From NCBI GenBank assembly GCA_002070115.1, contig MWCO01000050.1, positions 1-46,804 on the forward strand: a stretch of DNA of 46,804 nt. Reading direction: 5' to 3'. The DNA comes from Deltaproteobacteria bacterium ADurb.Bin207 (lineage in GTDB: Bacteria; Myxococcota_A; Polyangia; Polyangiales; Polyangiaceae). Positions 26,101 through 34,096 of the stretch are shown piece by piece. Position numbers and translations under genes: made by a program. The notes under the pieces are model-generated. The model was not told the origin of the DNA and ran no database searches. It saw only the letters and a list, made by a program, of their open reading frames with translations. Positions within the stretch are counted from its first letter, which is position 1. Every line of letters starts with the position of its first letter.

Positions 26101-28777
26101 CGAGGGATATGAGCGGGGCATCCATGATGAGGATGCCGCGCGGATTTTGGAAAAATTGCTCGCGATGCGGGCAACCGCGGGACTATTGCGCTTTTCGCCA
26201 AAACCGAGAGCCCTGGCGTGTTTGGTGTGGGCCTATTTGCCACGCGATGACCGAACCTTGTTGCATCGCCGCGCGCGTAGCTACGGAATTTTGCGAGACA
26301 AGCTGGACGATGAGGGAGCGCAATCGTCTCTTGGCGAACAGCTCGAAGCGACCGTACGTGGCACCGCTGAGTCATTTCGTATCGAATGCAGCGTTTCGGA
26401 TATTCGTGCGGCAAGTCGTTATCTCGTCCTGGAACTGGGGCAGGATCACGTACGGTTTTCCACGAGTTCTGAAGCGATCGCCGTGAAAGACGCGTTGCTT
26501 TCGCACCTCGATGATCTTGGAGCGCGCCGCGCTTTCGAAGAAGACCTTCGTGCTCTCGATGCCTTCGCGGCGCAGCGCTTGGAACTTGCACAAAACTATC
26601 TGAAAGCTTTCGCCAAAAGACAGAGCGAGCGAACCATCGACGATGGGCTTGCCTTGGAAGCCGCGGTGTTGCTCATTTCCGAACGTCTGCTCGAGCGTCA
26701 ATCCGTAGCCGCCGTGACCTCTGTGGTTGTTACCGAACTTCTGGGGCAACATCCGAGAATTCGCGAACGCTCGATGTCCCTTCGATTGGATGAATTTCTC
26801 GATCGTTTGGGTGTGTTTGTGTACGAACGAGTACCTCGGTTTCGCAAACTCAGGGAGGTTCGCTCTGCGGTCGTCGCGAGAGAGCAACAACGCCTTCGCC
26901 TCGATGAGTACTTGCCACGGGTTCTGAGTTCCTTCGTTCGCAATCGTCTGGTCGATGAGGTGTACTTACCGCTGATTGGGACGAATTTGGCCAAACAACT
27001 CGGTGCTGTGGGGGCCGCGAAGCGAACCGATTCGATGGGGTTGTTGCTTCTCATCTCCCCACCTGGATACGGCAAAACCACGTTGATGGAATACGTGGCA
27101 AGCAAACTCGGGCTGGTGTTCGTCAAGGTCAATGGCCCGTCGATTGGTCATGCAGTGACATCGTTGGATCCGGCGGAAGCACCCAATCTTACGGCCAAGC
27201 AAGAGGTCGAAAAAATCAGTTTTGCCCTCGAGATGGGGAACAACGTGATGCTCTATCTCGATGATATCCAGCATACGAATCCGGAGTTGCTGCAGAAGTT
27301 CATCTCCTTATGCGATGCGCAGCGCCGTATGGAGGGGGTGTGGCGCGGACGAACGTGTACGTATGATTTGCGAGGAAAAAGATTTTGCGTGGTGATGGCG
27401 GGCAATCCTTATACGGAAGCGGGAACGAAGTTTCAGATTCCGGACATGCTCGCGAACCGAGCGGATACCTATAACTTGGGTGAGGTATTGGAAGGGAAGG
27501 CTGACCTATTTGCGTCGAGCTATCTGGAAAACGCCTTGACTTCCAACCCTGTGCTTGCGCCGCTTTCTGGGCGTGCGCCCGCGGATGTCCACCTGCTCGT
27601 TCGTCTTGCGCGCGGAGAGGAGGTGCAGACGACCCACCTGTCGTATGGGTATTCGGAAGCAGAGATTCAGGAGATGGTGTCGGTATTTCGTTTGCTCATA
27701 CGTGTTCAGGATGTGTTGCTGAAGGTGAACCAGCAGTACATCGTATCCGCGGCGCAAGAGGATGCGTTTCGTACGGAGCCGCGTTTTCAACTGCAAGGCA
27801 GTTATCGAAACATGGCCAAAATCGCCGAAAAAATAGTCCCGGCGATGAATCTCCAGGAGTTGGATCGTCTGATTTCGGATCACTACATGGCCGAGGCGCA
27901 AACCTTGACCGCGGGAGCCGAGGCGAATCTGCTCAAGCTTGGGGAGCTGCGCGGAACCCTGTCCGATACCGAGCGGGAACGATGGAATGCGATCAAGCTC
28001 GAGTATCAGCGGGTCAAGCGGATGGGAGGGCGAGAAGACGATCCGGTATCCCGGGTGACAGGTACGATCAGCGGTTTGGATGAACGGCTTGCGAGCATAC
28101 GGGAGACCATCCTGGAGGCGGCCCGGGAGGCAAAAAAAGCTAGTAAATCCAATGCCTTTGATGCCTCCGGGGGGGCGATTCTCCCGCTCTTGTCCAGCCT
28201 GGAAAAAGGATTTCGAGAACTGTCCCAACCCAAGGTATCCCTGCAAGTGCAGCAGCAGCCTCCTCCAGGGTTTGGGGATTTGTTGGCGCAACAGATCTCA
28301 CTCATTCAAAACACTCTCGTGCCGCTCGTGCAAACGGCAATGAATCGGGGGGGGCGTTCCGAATTGCTCGAAGCACGCGTCGCCGAATTGACGGCGGTCG
28401 TCAGGGAGTTGGCGTCGCAAAGGGCGCCGGATCTGTCTCCACCACCACGTTTCGAGGTCGAGGTGACCTTGGACGGCCCTAGCAATTTCTATGTGGACAA
28501 TCCGCAGGCAGGGGTGTTGAAACAGGGCGGCCTATTTGTCGCCACGGTGGTCAAGCCTCCCGCGGTCGGACAACGGGTGGTCGTCAATGTCGTGTTTCCT
28601 TGGAAACAAGAGCATGACATCGCGGGTCGAGTGGACTGGATCCAATCGCAAACCCCTGCTGCCGACGATGCCTTAAGGCAGGGATTTGGCGTGAAATTGG
28701 AAAACATCGATGCCAACACGCGCGTATCCATTCTCTCGTTCGTGAAGCAGCGTCCGCCATGGGTACTCACGCGCTAA
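23186..28777 (+). CDS. Giant AAA+ ATPase of the DUF3686 / 'DNA repair ATPase' type with PilZ-like C-terminus
   Basis: An 1863-residue protein. Residues 1-470 resemble the DUF3686 N-terminal region, including SPNGEDVLYVF, GFSLFDDGKMIVFR and VHVVQVWQTPF. Residues 500-1250 are long helical and coiled-coil stretches with a small domain near 850-950. The AAA+ module begins near 1270: P-loop SPPGYGKT (1291-1298; Ser where Gly/Ala is usual), Walker B LYLDDI (Asp-Asp where Asp-Glu is usual, 1356-1361) and sensor-1-like VVMAGNPY. More helices follow, then a C-terminal domain (about 1750-1863) with GGLFVAT and GRVDWIQ that resembles the myxobacterial PilZ-like TIGR02266 type without a clear RxxxR motif. 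GGGAGG five bases before the ATG at 23186 fixes the start. The DNA-repair label is historical; operon position suggests a membrane-linked role. Confidence 0.85.
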   Translation: MDESGAKNTDGAPTLEGSSYDVIRRRLLEQASELRSRTDSLNDKRMRVFGSSELKLLSNERVRTENNSTPRDMVSISGHLLFGFQVFLGLKSETNVADILTLYKVSPTSEGFDLTPTGLDAVGGFLASEDFQKEFRDAFRYSKEAELLQIRRTDQRLLLIVQVGSTVSDVKVFRFSIDAAGRVRYLDARGEEDAVLPRPHDFAWKVTTREDQVPGAHPHVSIEDAVFVETVGGDLTVKIEDNTRDGWGIYREPVDDPNQSLDDASIAYARLGALIVLRVKPFREEAYRYLVFNTRTKGVARIDAIEQACLQLPEEHGIIFPGGYCLRTGETKRFIEDPRGLQYLSSIRSPNGEDVLYVFQRPTDGFYHLMPYNLVRKEVANPIACNGFSLFDDGKMIVFRAAAEPSRVHVVQVWQTPFTSAEFAATAPTDGSFLGKVGNADLVRGISDAYTLVTLARYDTPSRASYEELIAACARFEDAYFWGNHAEAGNLKEAVSAMRGTTELIIDEFEKVAAIRRRASEALGRAADEQRDLVNEIMASDLSSLDAYMGALTNLRKQRGKLISLREMREMDLVTVEALENEVVEQFDRLSQRCAEFLLGGEAFAPLTTRIEELQQQIEAVSKAVELNALGADLLGVQEGLTLLSEIAGGLVVEDATARTRILEAISEVFGQVNRVRATFQARQRDLSGAEARTEFGAQFALFSQSVAGALAVCDSPERCDEQLSRMLVFLEDLEGRFGEFDEFLSDLTMKREEVTDAFGARRQTLVDERQRKAQSLFSAAERILTGVIRRTGKMDSADELNAYFASDPMVHKLGDLAAQLDALGDTVKAEELRGRLMAARQDAVRAQRDRSDLFEAGTEIIRLGNHRFSVNTQSLEATLLPRDGTMTLHLTGTGFYDPVRDDALLEAKDLWEQSLISESPEVYRGEYLAGSLLLAAEEGRDGLSMRILQDASLQEGGLSKWVRELAAKRYDEGYERGIHDEDAARILEKLLAMRATAGLLRFSPKPRALACLVWAYLPRDDRTLLHRRARSYGILRDKLDDEGAQSSLGEQLEATVRGTAESFRIECSVSDIRAASRYLVLELGQDHVRFSTSSEAIAVKDALLSHLDDLGARRAFEEDLRALDAFAAQRLELAQNYLKAFAKRQSERTIDDGLALEAAVLLISERLLERQSVAAVTSVVVTELLGQHPRIRERSMSLRLDEFLDRLGVFVYERVPRFRKLREVRSAVVAREQQRLRLDEYLPRVLSSFVRNRLVDEVYLPLIGTNLAKQLGAVGAAKRTDSMGLLLLISPPGYGKTTLMEYVASKLGLVFVKVNGPSIGHAVTSLDPAEAPNLTAKQEVEKISFALEMGNNVMLYLDDIQHTNPELLQKFISLCDAQRRMEGVWRGRTCTYDLRGKRFCVVMAGNPYTEAGTKFQIPDMLANRADTYNLGEVLEGKADLFASSYLENALTSNPVLAPLSGRAPADVHLLVRLARGEEVQTTHLSYGYSEAEIQEMVSVFRLLIRVQDVLLKVNQQYIVSAAQEDAFRTEPRFQLQGSYRNMAKIAEKIVPAMNLQELDRLISDHYMAEAQTLTAGAEANLLKLGELRGTLSDTERERWNAIKLEYQRVKRMGGREDDPVSRVTGTISGLDERLASIRETILEAAREAKKASKSNAFDASGGAILPLLSSLEKGFRELSQPKVSLQVQQQPPPGFGDLLAQQISLIQNTLVPLVQTAMNRGGRSELLEARVAELTAVVRELASQRAPDLSPPPRFEVEVTLDGPSNFYVDNPQAGVLKQGGLFVATVVKPPAVGQRVVVNVVFPWKQEHDIAGRVDWIQSQTPAADDALRQGFGVKLENIDANTRVSILSFVKQRPPWVLTR

Positions 28778-28951
28778 TCACGCGATGAGTTCGTCGCGGA
28801 AGAACTGAGAGAACGGCTTTTTGGCTGGCTTGGGGGCTCGTGAGCGACGGTAAGGCGTTGCGGCCGACAGAGGTGGGCATGAACGCACAATCCGTATTCG
28901 GATAGTTTCTGCGGCTCACCGGCGTGTGGTTGAAATACGAGTATTGGATAA

Positions 28952-30454
28952 TTACTTGCGTCGTTGGACAAACCACAGCCCGGTGATGAGAAGTGCCCAC
29001 CAAGCCATCGTTCGGTGTTGCGAGGGCACTGTCCTACAGCCACAACCATCATCCCCGCCATCGGAATCAAAAGCGGCACCGGTAGGCGGTGCGGTCTCTG
29101 GCTGGTTGGTGTCGGGTACTGACCCAGCTTCCAAACTTGGCTCGGGGCCAGCTTCGGGTGTGGGCTCTGGGCCGGGTTCCTCACTGGGTTCGGGTTCGGG
29201 ATCGGGCTTGGGTTGCGGTTGCACATCGAACGTCACGTGCAATGTGCTCGAGGCGGGGCCGCCGTAGACGCGAATCTTGGCTTCATGCTTGCCCACGTTC
29301 AACGATTCGGCGTTTGCTTCGATCGTCAACGGCGATGTTTGGCCGACTCCGAGGTTTGTGTTCTTGAGCGTGGCCGTCATCCAGGAAGGAACGGAATCGA
29401 TGCCGACATCGACCGTCCAGGACTTACCGCAGTTGGTGATTTGAACACTTCCGGAAGCCTTTTCACCGACTTTTGCCTGCAAGTGCAGGCTGTTGTCTTT
29501 CAGGCAAGGCATGCCGGGTGTTTCTGCGGGGTCGACATCGAGGTAGTTCACGTGCAGAGCAAAACAAATCCCTTGCAAGGTGAGGGAGCAGTCTGTGTCT
29601 CGCGTGATTTTGAAATAGCCGCCGTCTCCCCATTTCGACCCCCAGCTATTGCGAACGATCCAACTATTGTCGCTGTCATCCCACCCGACGATCGTAACTA
29701 CGTGCCAACCATCGGGTTTGGCGCTGCTCGACCGCGAATACACACCCGACTTATATCCATAAAAATCGGAGTAGATTTGCATTTGGGAGATCACAGGAGT
29801 TTTGACGAGCTGCTTTTTGATCTCCGGAACCGACCAAGGGATGATGCTCATATGCCAGTCGTCGATGCGTACGCGACGCTCTTTCCAATCGCTGCAGACG
29901 TTGGAGCATTGTCCTTCCTCGGCAAGATAGGGATAACAGGCTTCGTCGGGAACCCCATGGGTTTTCAAGCGATTGCCGACTTCTTCCGCGGTTCCTCCGT
30001 TGGCGCAGCTTCCGAGGGTGATGCAGGAGATGACGCTTTGCTCAGATAGATCGACATCGAGCCATGGATTCGCGGCGATGACTTTGAGCTGGCTTTCGAG
30101 CGCTCCGAGCGTACCAAATACAAAGCAGCTTCCGCAGCTTTTTTGATCCCGAACGGGTGACATCCAATCGTCGCCACCGACATTATGCCAATTGAATTTG
30201 GGGTCGGTAGGGACAGCGTTGGGTAAGTCGCGGAGCTGGGGCGGCGGTGTGGAGGAGGTGGGAAAGGAGGGGGCGGGCATGAGCCTTGCGGCACGTTGTG
30301 CCGATGACATTTGCGTCAACTCATTCTCGCACCATAAGAAAGAGGAAGAGGTTCCTTGAACGACCCGGCATGCGTTCGTTTCGGCGCGTGCGGTGAAGGA
30401 ATAGAGCGATAAAGCGATGGTGGGGAGGCTAACGAGCAGAGTCGATTTGCGCAT
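28952..30454 (-). CDS. Secreted papain-family (C1) cysteine protease with MYXO-CTERM-like tail
   Basis: A 500-residue exported protease. A signal peptide (to TARA) is followed by a short pro-region of about 60 residues and a papain domain: oxyanion Gln104 and catalytic Cys110 in DQKSCGSCF (Phe instead of the usual Trp after Cys), catalytic His in GWHVVTIVGWDD, and Asn in WIVRNSWGSKWGDGGYF. A beta-sandwich domain (about 320-405) follows, then a Pro/Glu-rich linker of about 40 residues and a tail with GCGCR, a hydrophobic helix and QRRK, the MYXO-CTERM pattern. This predicts a surface-displayed protease with a removable C-terminal anchor. Predation or matrix turnover is a plausible role by lineage only. 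It is monocistronic. Confidence 0.9.
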   Translation of the reverse strand: MRKSTLLVSLPTIALSLYSFTARAETNACRVVQGTSSSFLWCENELTQMSSAQRAARLMPAPSFPTSSTPPPQLRDLPNAVPTDPKFNWHNVGGDDWMSPVRDQKSCGSCFVFGTLGALESQLKVIAANPWLDVDLSEQSVISCITLGSCANGGTAEEVGNRLKTHGVPDEACYPYLAEEGQCSNVCSDWKERRVRIDDWHMSIIPWSVPEIKKQLVKTPVISQMQIYSDFYGYKSGVYSRSSSAKPDGWHVVTIVGWDDSDNSWIVRNSWGSKWGDGGYFKITRDTDCSLTLQGICFALHVNYLDVDPAETPGMPCLKDNSLHLQAKVGEKASGSVQITNCGKSWTVDVGIDSVPSWMTATLKNTNLGVGQTSPLTIEANAESLNVGKHEAKIRVYGGPASSTLHVTFDVQPQPKPDPEPEPSEEPGPEPTPEAGPEPSLEAGSVPDTNQPETAPPTGAAFDSDGGDDGCGCRTVPSQHRTMAWWALLITGLWFVQRRK

Positions 30455-30573
30455 GGTGGCTTTCCGGTGACAATAACGCCAATACTAGGGGAAGTAACCG
30501 CATATCGATGCCAAGGCAAGCCACACGAAGGGGGCGGTCGTGAGCGGAAGGAAGGGGTTGTGTTGGTTACGAA

Positions 30574-32616
30574 TTAGAAGAAGATACCGCCAAACCAGCG
30601 CAAGGTATGGGCGGCGGAGGTTTCGAGGCGAATGTTCTGGTTGGCGGCTTGTTCTTCTTCGCCGGGAAGATAGCCGAGCCCTCCCAGAGGAAAGAGCACA
30701 CCGTATTGTAGCATCGTGAAAAAACCACCCATCTTTTCCGGATCGTCGTTGAGCGAACCGTCTTTCGACTGGAAGTAAAGCTGCAGGTCGATTTCGATGC
30801 CCAGATCGCGTCGGTGTCCCGGGGCTTGGACGAATTCGCTCGCGCGGCTCCAGATGACAGCGCCCCCACCGCCGAATCGTTGTCCATTGGGTTTGCGCGA
30901 GAAGTCATAATCGACGGAAGGTCGGAAGTAATAGGTGCCTTGTACGCGATTCAAAATATGTCGATGCAAGATGAGATCGACGCGGTAGTCGGGGTGAAAG
31001 CGGAACGTTGAATCCGTTCGATCATCGGTGCGTTGTGGTTGTAGACCGCCGGAGCCTGGCGTCAGGCCGCCGACCTGCGGTCCGGTGACGTCGGGGTCTC
31101 CCGAAGCCCATCCGAAGCCGAATTGCAGGCTCAATCGGTCTTCGACCGTTCGGAATTCGGTTTGGGTGGCGACGCCATACTGGCGAATTTTATGTCCGTT
31201 TTCGTCTTCTCGAACGTTTTCGTAGTTGTTTCCAGCTACCTCGGTGTTGTCGAGGGAGCCGCGAACCATCACGGCTTCCGCTTCGAATCGCAGTTTTTTG
31301 TATAAGATCTGCAGCCACAAATCGGGGATGATGATTTTGGCATTGCGACGTACATAGCCATCCTGGATGGTGTCGGCTGATGCCCCCAAGTTGGCGGCGT
31401 TGGTGGTGTTGAAAGCATCGTTGGCCAAGAATTGATGCCGATACGTAAACTGCACGCCACCGTTGAGGACCAGGCCTCCCCGTGACAACGTAAGGCGTTG
31501 CAACGCGGGCTGTTTACGACGCATCAGCGTCAGAACGTACTGATTGACGTCATCGAGCTGCGCAAGGTCATAGGCTTGGCCTTGCTGCTGAGCGGATTGG
31601 CTGATGGCACCTTCGCCAGGAAAGTCCCACGCTGCGCTGACGTACAGATCGAGCGCTTTGATGCCTGTCGTGAACATCAACCGGTCGACGGTGGATTGCG
31701 TGTCGGAGTCGTAGCCATCGCCGGCGTTTTGCACCATTCCCAAGCCCCAATGAGAAGGCATACGACCGAATCGCAGTTGTCCGATGGGGGTCAAATACTC
31801 GCCCCACACGCGTTTGACGGTGATGGAATTACCGTAGGCGTTATAACCTGCGACAGGGGGCATCATGGTTTCGTTGTAGACGCCGAGAGGGGTGTAGCCG
31901 GAGGGCGCGACGCGGGCGAAGCCGCCGGACGATGAGGGCTCGTTGGCATAGCCGGTGGGAGTCGATCCAAGCACGAGGTTATCGAGCAAGTCGATCTGCG
32001 ACATGATCCGAAGGTTGTCGCTTACGTGCAGTTCTGGATTGAGTCGGAAACGAATGTTGGCGCCAGCTTGCGTTTTATCCGTGCAATACTGGGGATTGGC
32101 AGCATCTTCGCCACAAGCGTGGGCCGCGTGTTGCTGAATCTGACCGTCAAACCAACTCGTATAGCTGTGGTCGGGGGGGCGAGGCCAAAGGGCTTTGTCG
32201 TACGGATCCGAACGGCCGAGGCTGAAGTTTTGAAATAGTTCCGCGCGCATTCGGAAATAGCCATGAAGCTCGAGAATGGGACGCGCGATATGCCACCAAT
32301 CCTCGGCGAAAACTTGTTCATGATTTTCGACGACGGGTGCGGGAGCATCGTGTTGCGATATCAGTGACGACGAAGAGGCAGCGTTTGCTTGCGATATTGG
32401 GGCAGGGGTGAGGGAGGGGTGCGCGTTGGGCGGGGACTCCGAACGACGCGTTTCGGTGGACGCGGGTTCCGGTGTCTCCGAGGATTCGTCTTGGGAGGCC
32501 GAAGTCGCGTCGTCGGAGGTTTCCAATTCACCTTCGGGCTTTGGTTGTGCCGAAAGGGGAAAGGAAAGCAAGAGCATGGGAACGACAAAGACGGCGGCAC
32601 GTCGAATGTGCGGCAT
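30574..32616 (-). CDS. Outer-membrane protein, TIGR04551-like
   Basis: A 680-residue exported protein. A signal peptide (to PLSAQ) precedes an acidic Ser/Thr/Pro spacer of about 85 residues, then a region opening with LELHGYFRMRAELFQNFSLGR, which I recall from the TIGR04551 family restricted to Myxococcota. The remainder alternates short amphipathic strands and turns (LRFEAEAVMVRG, YRVDLILHRHIL, VQGTYYFRPSVDYDF) and ends in GGIFF; a terminal Phe is typical of outer-membrane barrels. No substrate can be inferred. AAGGAG ten bases before the ATG supports the start. The TIGR assignment is from memory and needs a profile search. Confidence 0.75.
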   Translation of the reverse strand: MPHIRRAAVFVVPMLLLSFPLSAQPKPEGELETSDDATSASQDESSETPEPASTETRRSESPPNAHPSLTPAPISQANAASSSSLISQHDAPAPVVENHEQVFAEDWWHIARPILELHGYFRMRAELFQNFSLGRSDPYDKALWPRPPDHSYTSWFDGQIQQHAAHACGEDAANPQYCTDKTQAGANIRFRLNPELHVSDNLRIMSQIDLLDNLVLGSTPTGYANEPSSSGGFARVAPSGYTPLGVYNETMMPPVAGYNAYGNSITVKRVWGEYLTPIGQLRFGRMPSHWGLGMVQNAGDGYDSDTQSTVDRLMFTTGIKALDLYVSAAWDFPGEGAISQSAQQQGQAYDLAQLDDVNQYVLTLMRRKQPALQRLTLSRGGLVLNGGVQFTYRHQFLANDAFNTTNAANLGASADTIQDGYVRRNAKIIIPDLWLQILYKKLRFEAEAVMVRGSLDNTEVAGNNYENVREDENGHKIRQYGVATQTEFRTVEDRLSLQFGFGWASGDPDVTGPQVGGLTPGSGGLQPQRTDDRTDSTFRFHPDYRVDLILHRHILNRVQGTYYFRPSVDYDFSRKPNGQRFGGGGAVIWSRASEFVQAPGHRRDLGIEIDLQLYFQSKDGSLNDDPEKMGGFFTMLQYGVLFPLGGLGYLPGEEEQAANQNIRLETSAAHTLRWFGGIFF

Positions 32617-32764
32617 GAAAGAGATTCTCCTTCAGGACTGTGAGCGGGGGGACCTTGCCCTTCGTTGGCGTCGCAAGCAAGCCCCATATCACGAGACCCG
32701 GCACGAAGGGGTCGAGAAGCCTGAAACAAGCGGTAGGCGCGAACCCGAGGAAGGACCAAAGGGG

Positions 32765-33928
32765 TCACTTGGCGTAGACATTGGCGAGATGATTGCGCAT
32801 GGCGTTCGCATCCACCTGGGCAATCGGTTGTGTTCCACCTTTTTTTCGGGGAGGAACCATAGCAGCGGGAACCATGCCGGTGGCGCGTTTGGCAAATTCA
32901 CGTTGGGCTCGCCAGCCAGGGGTTTCCGGAATCCCCAGGGCTTGGCAAAAAGCGTTGCCCAACTCAATAGCGCTTGGGTATCGGTGGTCCGGATTTTTGG
33001 CGAGTGCCCGCGCGAACAATAGATCCATGACCGGAGGCGCTTGCGGAAGCAATTGGGTGATCGGCGGCGGCGTGTCTTCGACTTGCGATGCTCGGACCAT
33101 CAATTCGCTCTTGTCACCCTCGTCGAAGGGCGTCTTGCCCGTAAGCATTTCGAATAAGACGATGGCGGCACTGTACAAGTCACTACGCCCATCGAGTTCT
33201 CGCCCCAACACTTGTTCGGGAGACATATAAGCTCCAGTACCGGGTTGAACGCCCCCGCTGCGACGCGCCTCATCGGCGGGAAGCCGGGCGATACCGTAAT
33301 CGGTAAGCTTGGCTAACCCGTCCCTACGTATCAACAAGTTGGCGGGTTTCACATCGCGGTGAACGATGCCAAGTTCGTGGGTTGCCGCAAGAGCGCCCAG
33401 CAATTGTTCGAAGTAATGCCAAGCTCGTTGAAAAGGCAGGCAGGGCTGACGATAGGCGCGAGCGGTTGGTGCGTGGCGAGCGATGACATTGTCCAAGGCT
33501 TCGCCATCGACGAATTCGATGACGAGAGAAAGCTGCCCCGGAGCTTCTACGAGCGAGAAAAAATGCACGATATTCGGGTGGTTGAGACGTTGCAGGGCGG
33601 TGGCTTCCCCCACGAACAGCTTTCGAACGAAGTCGCGTGTGGTCATGAGGGGGTGGAGGATTTTTATAGCGACGGGGTGCGATGGGGTATTGGCTTGTGG
33701 GCCATGGGGGTTGTAGTACATCCACCCCTGATAAACGACACCCATTCCGCCATCCCCGATGAGGTTTCCTACGATGACTTGGCTCCAACCGAGGTCTAGG
33801 CGGGCACCAGGGCCGGTGGTGGGAGCCTGGATGCGAGCGGGGGCTGGGGCTCCGCAATTCGGGCAGAATCGGCCGTCGTTCGAAAACACTGTCTTGCAAC
33901 CAGCGCAGACCGTCACGGCCCAGAGCAT
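32765..33928 (-). CDS. Ser/Thr protein kinase with N-terminal zinc ribbon
   Basis: A 387-residue cytoplasmic kinase. Cys8-x-x-Cys11 and Cys22-x-x-Cys25 form a small zinc ribbon. The kinase domain (about 50-320) has a glycine-rich loop GDGGMGVVY, the ATP-binding Lys in VAIKIL, catalytic loop HRDVKPANLL and the activation-segment end MSPEQVLG. The magnesium motif is DYG (TDYGIARL) instead of DFG, a tolerated variant. No transmembrane segment follows, unlike most receptor-type bacterial kinases. The short tail is basic and Pro-rich. The start is taken as ATG at 33928 without a clear Shine-Dalgarno; a GTG four codons on would keep both Cys pairs. The gene diverges from the OmpA/TSP3 gene, with 168 bases between starts. 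Substrates are unknown. Confidence 0.88.
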   Translation of the reverse strand: MLWAVTVCAGCKTVFSNDGRFCPNCGAPAPARIQAPTTGPGARLDLGWSQVIVGNLIGDGGMGVVYQGWMYYNPHGPQANTPSHPVAIKILHPLMTTRDFVRKLFVGEATALQRLNHPNIVHFFSLVEAPGQLSLVIEFVDGEALDNVIARHAPTARAYRQPCLPFQRAWHYFEQLLGALAATHELGIVHRDVKPANLLIRRDGLAKLTDYGIARLPADEARRSGGVQPGTGAYMSPEQVLGRELDGRSDLYSAAIVLFEMLTGKTPFDEGDKSELMVRASQVEDTPPPITQLLPQAPPVMDLLFARALAKNPDHRYPSAIELGNAFCQALGIPETPGWRAQREFAKRATGMVPAAMVPPRKKGGTQPIAQVDANAMRNHLANVYAK

Positions 33929-34096
33929 ATCAGGTTGTTGGCTGTCGCGCCGACCTTGATGCGAATTCGCCCTATGACGTCCAGATCAGTTGATCGACTG
34001 GGCCCCTTCGTGCGAGCCTGTGGTTCGCCTTGGTCGGGATTGCGTTCGGCCTGGGCAGGGAAGTGACGGCTGTTGAATCCAAGGAGAAATCAGTAA

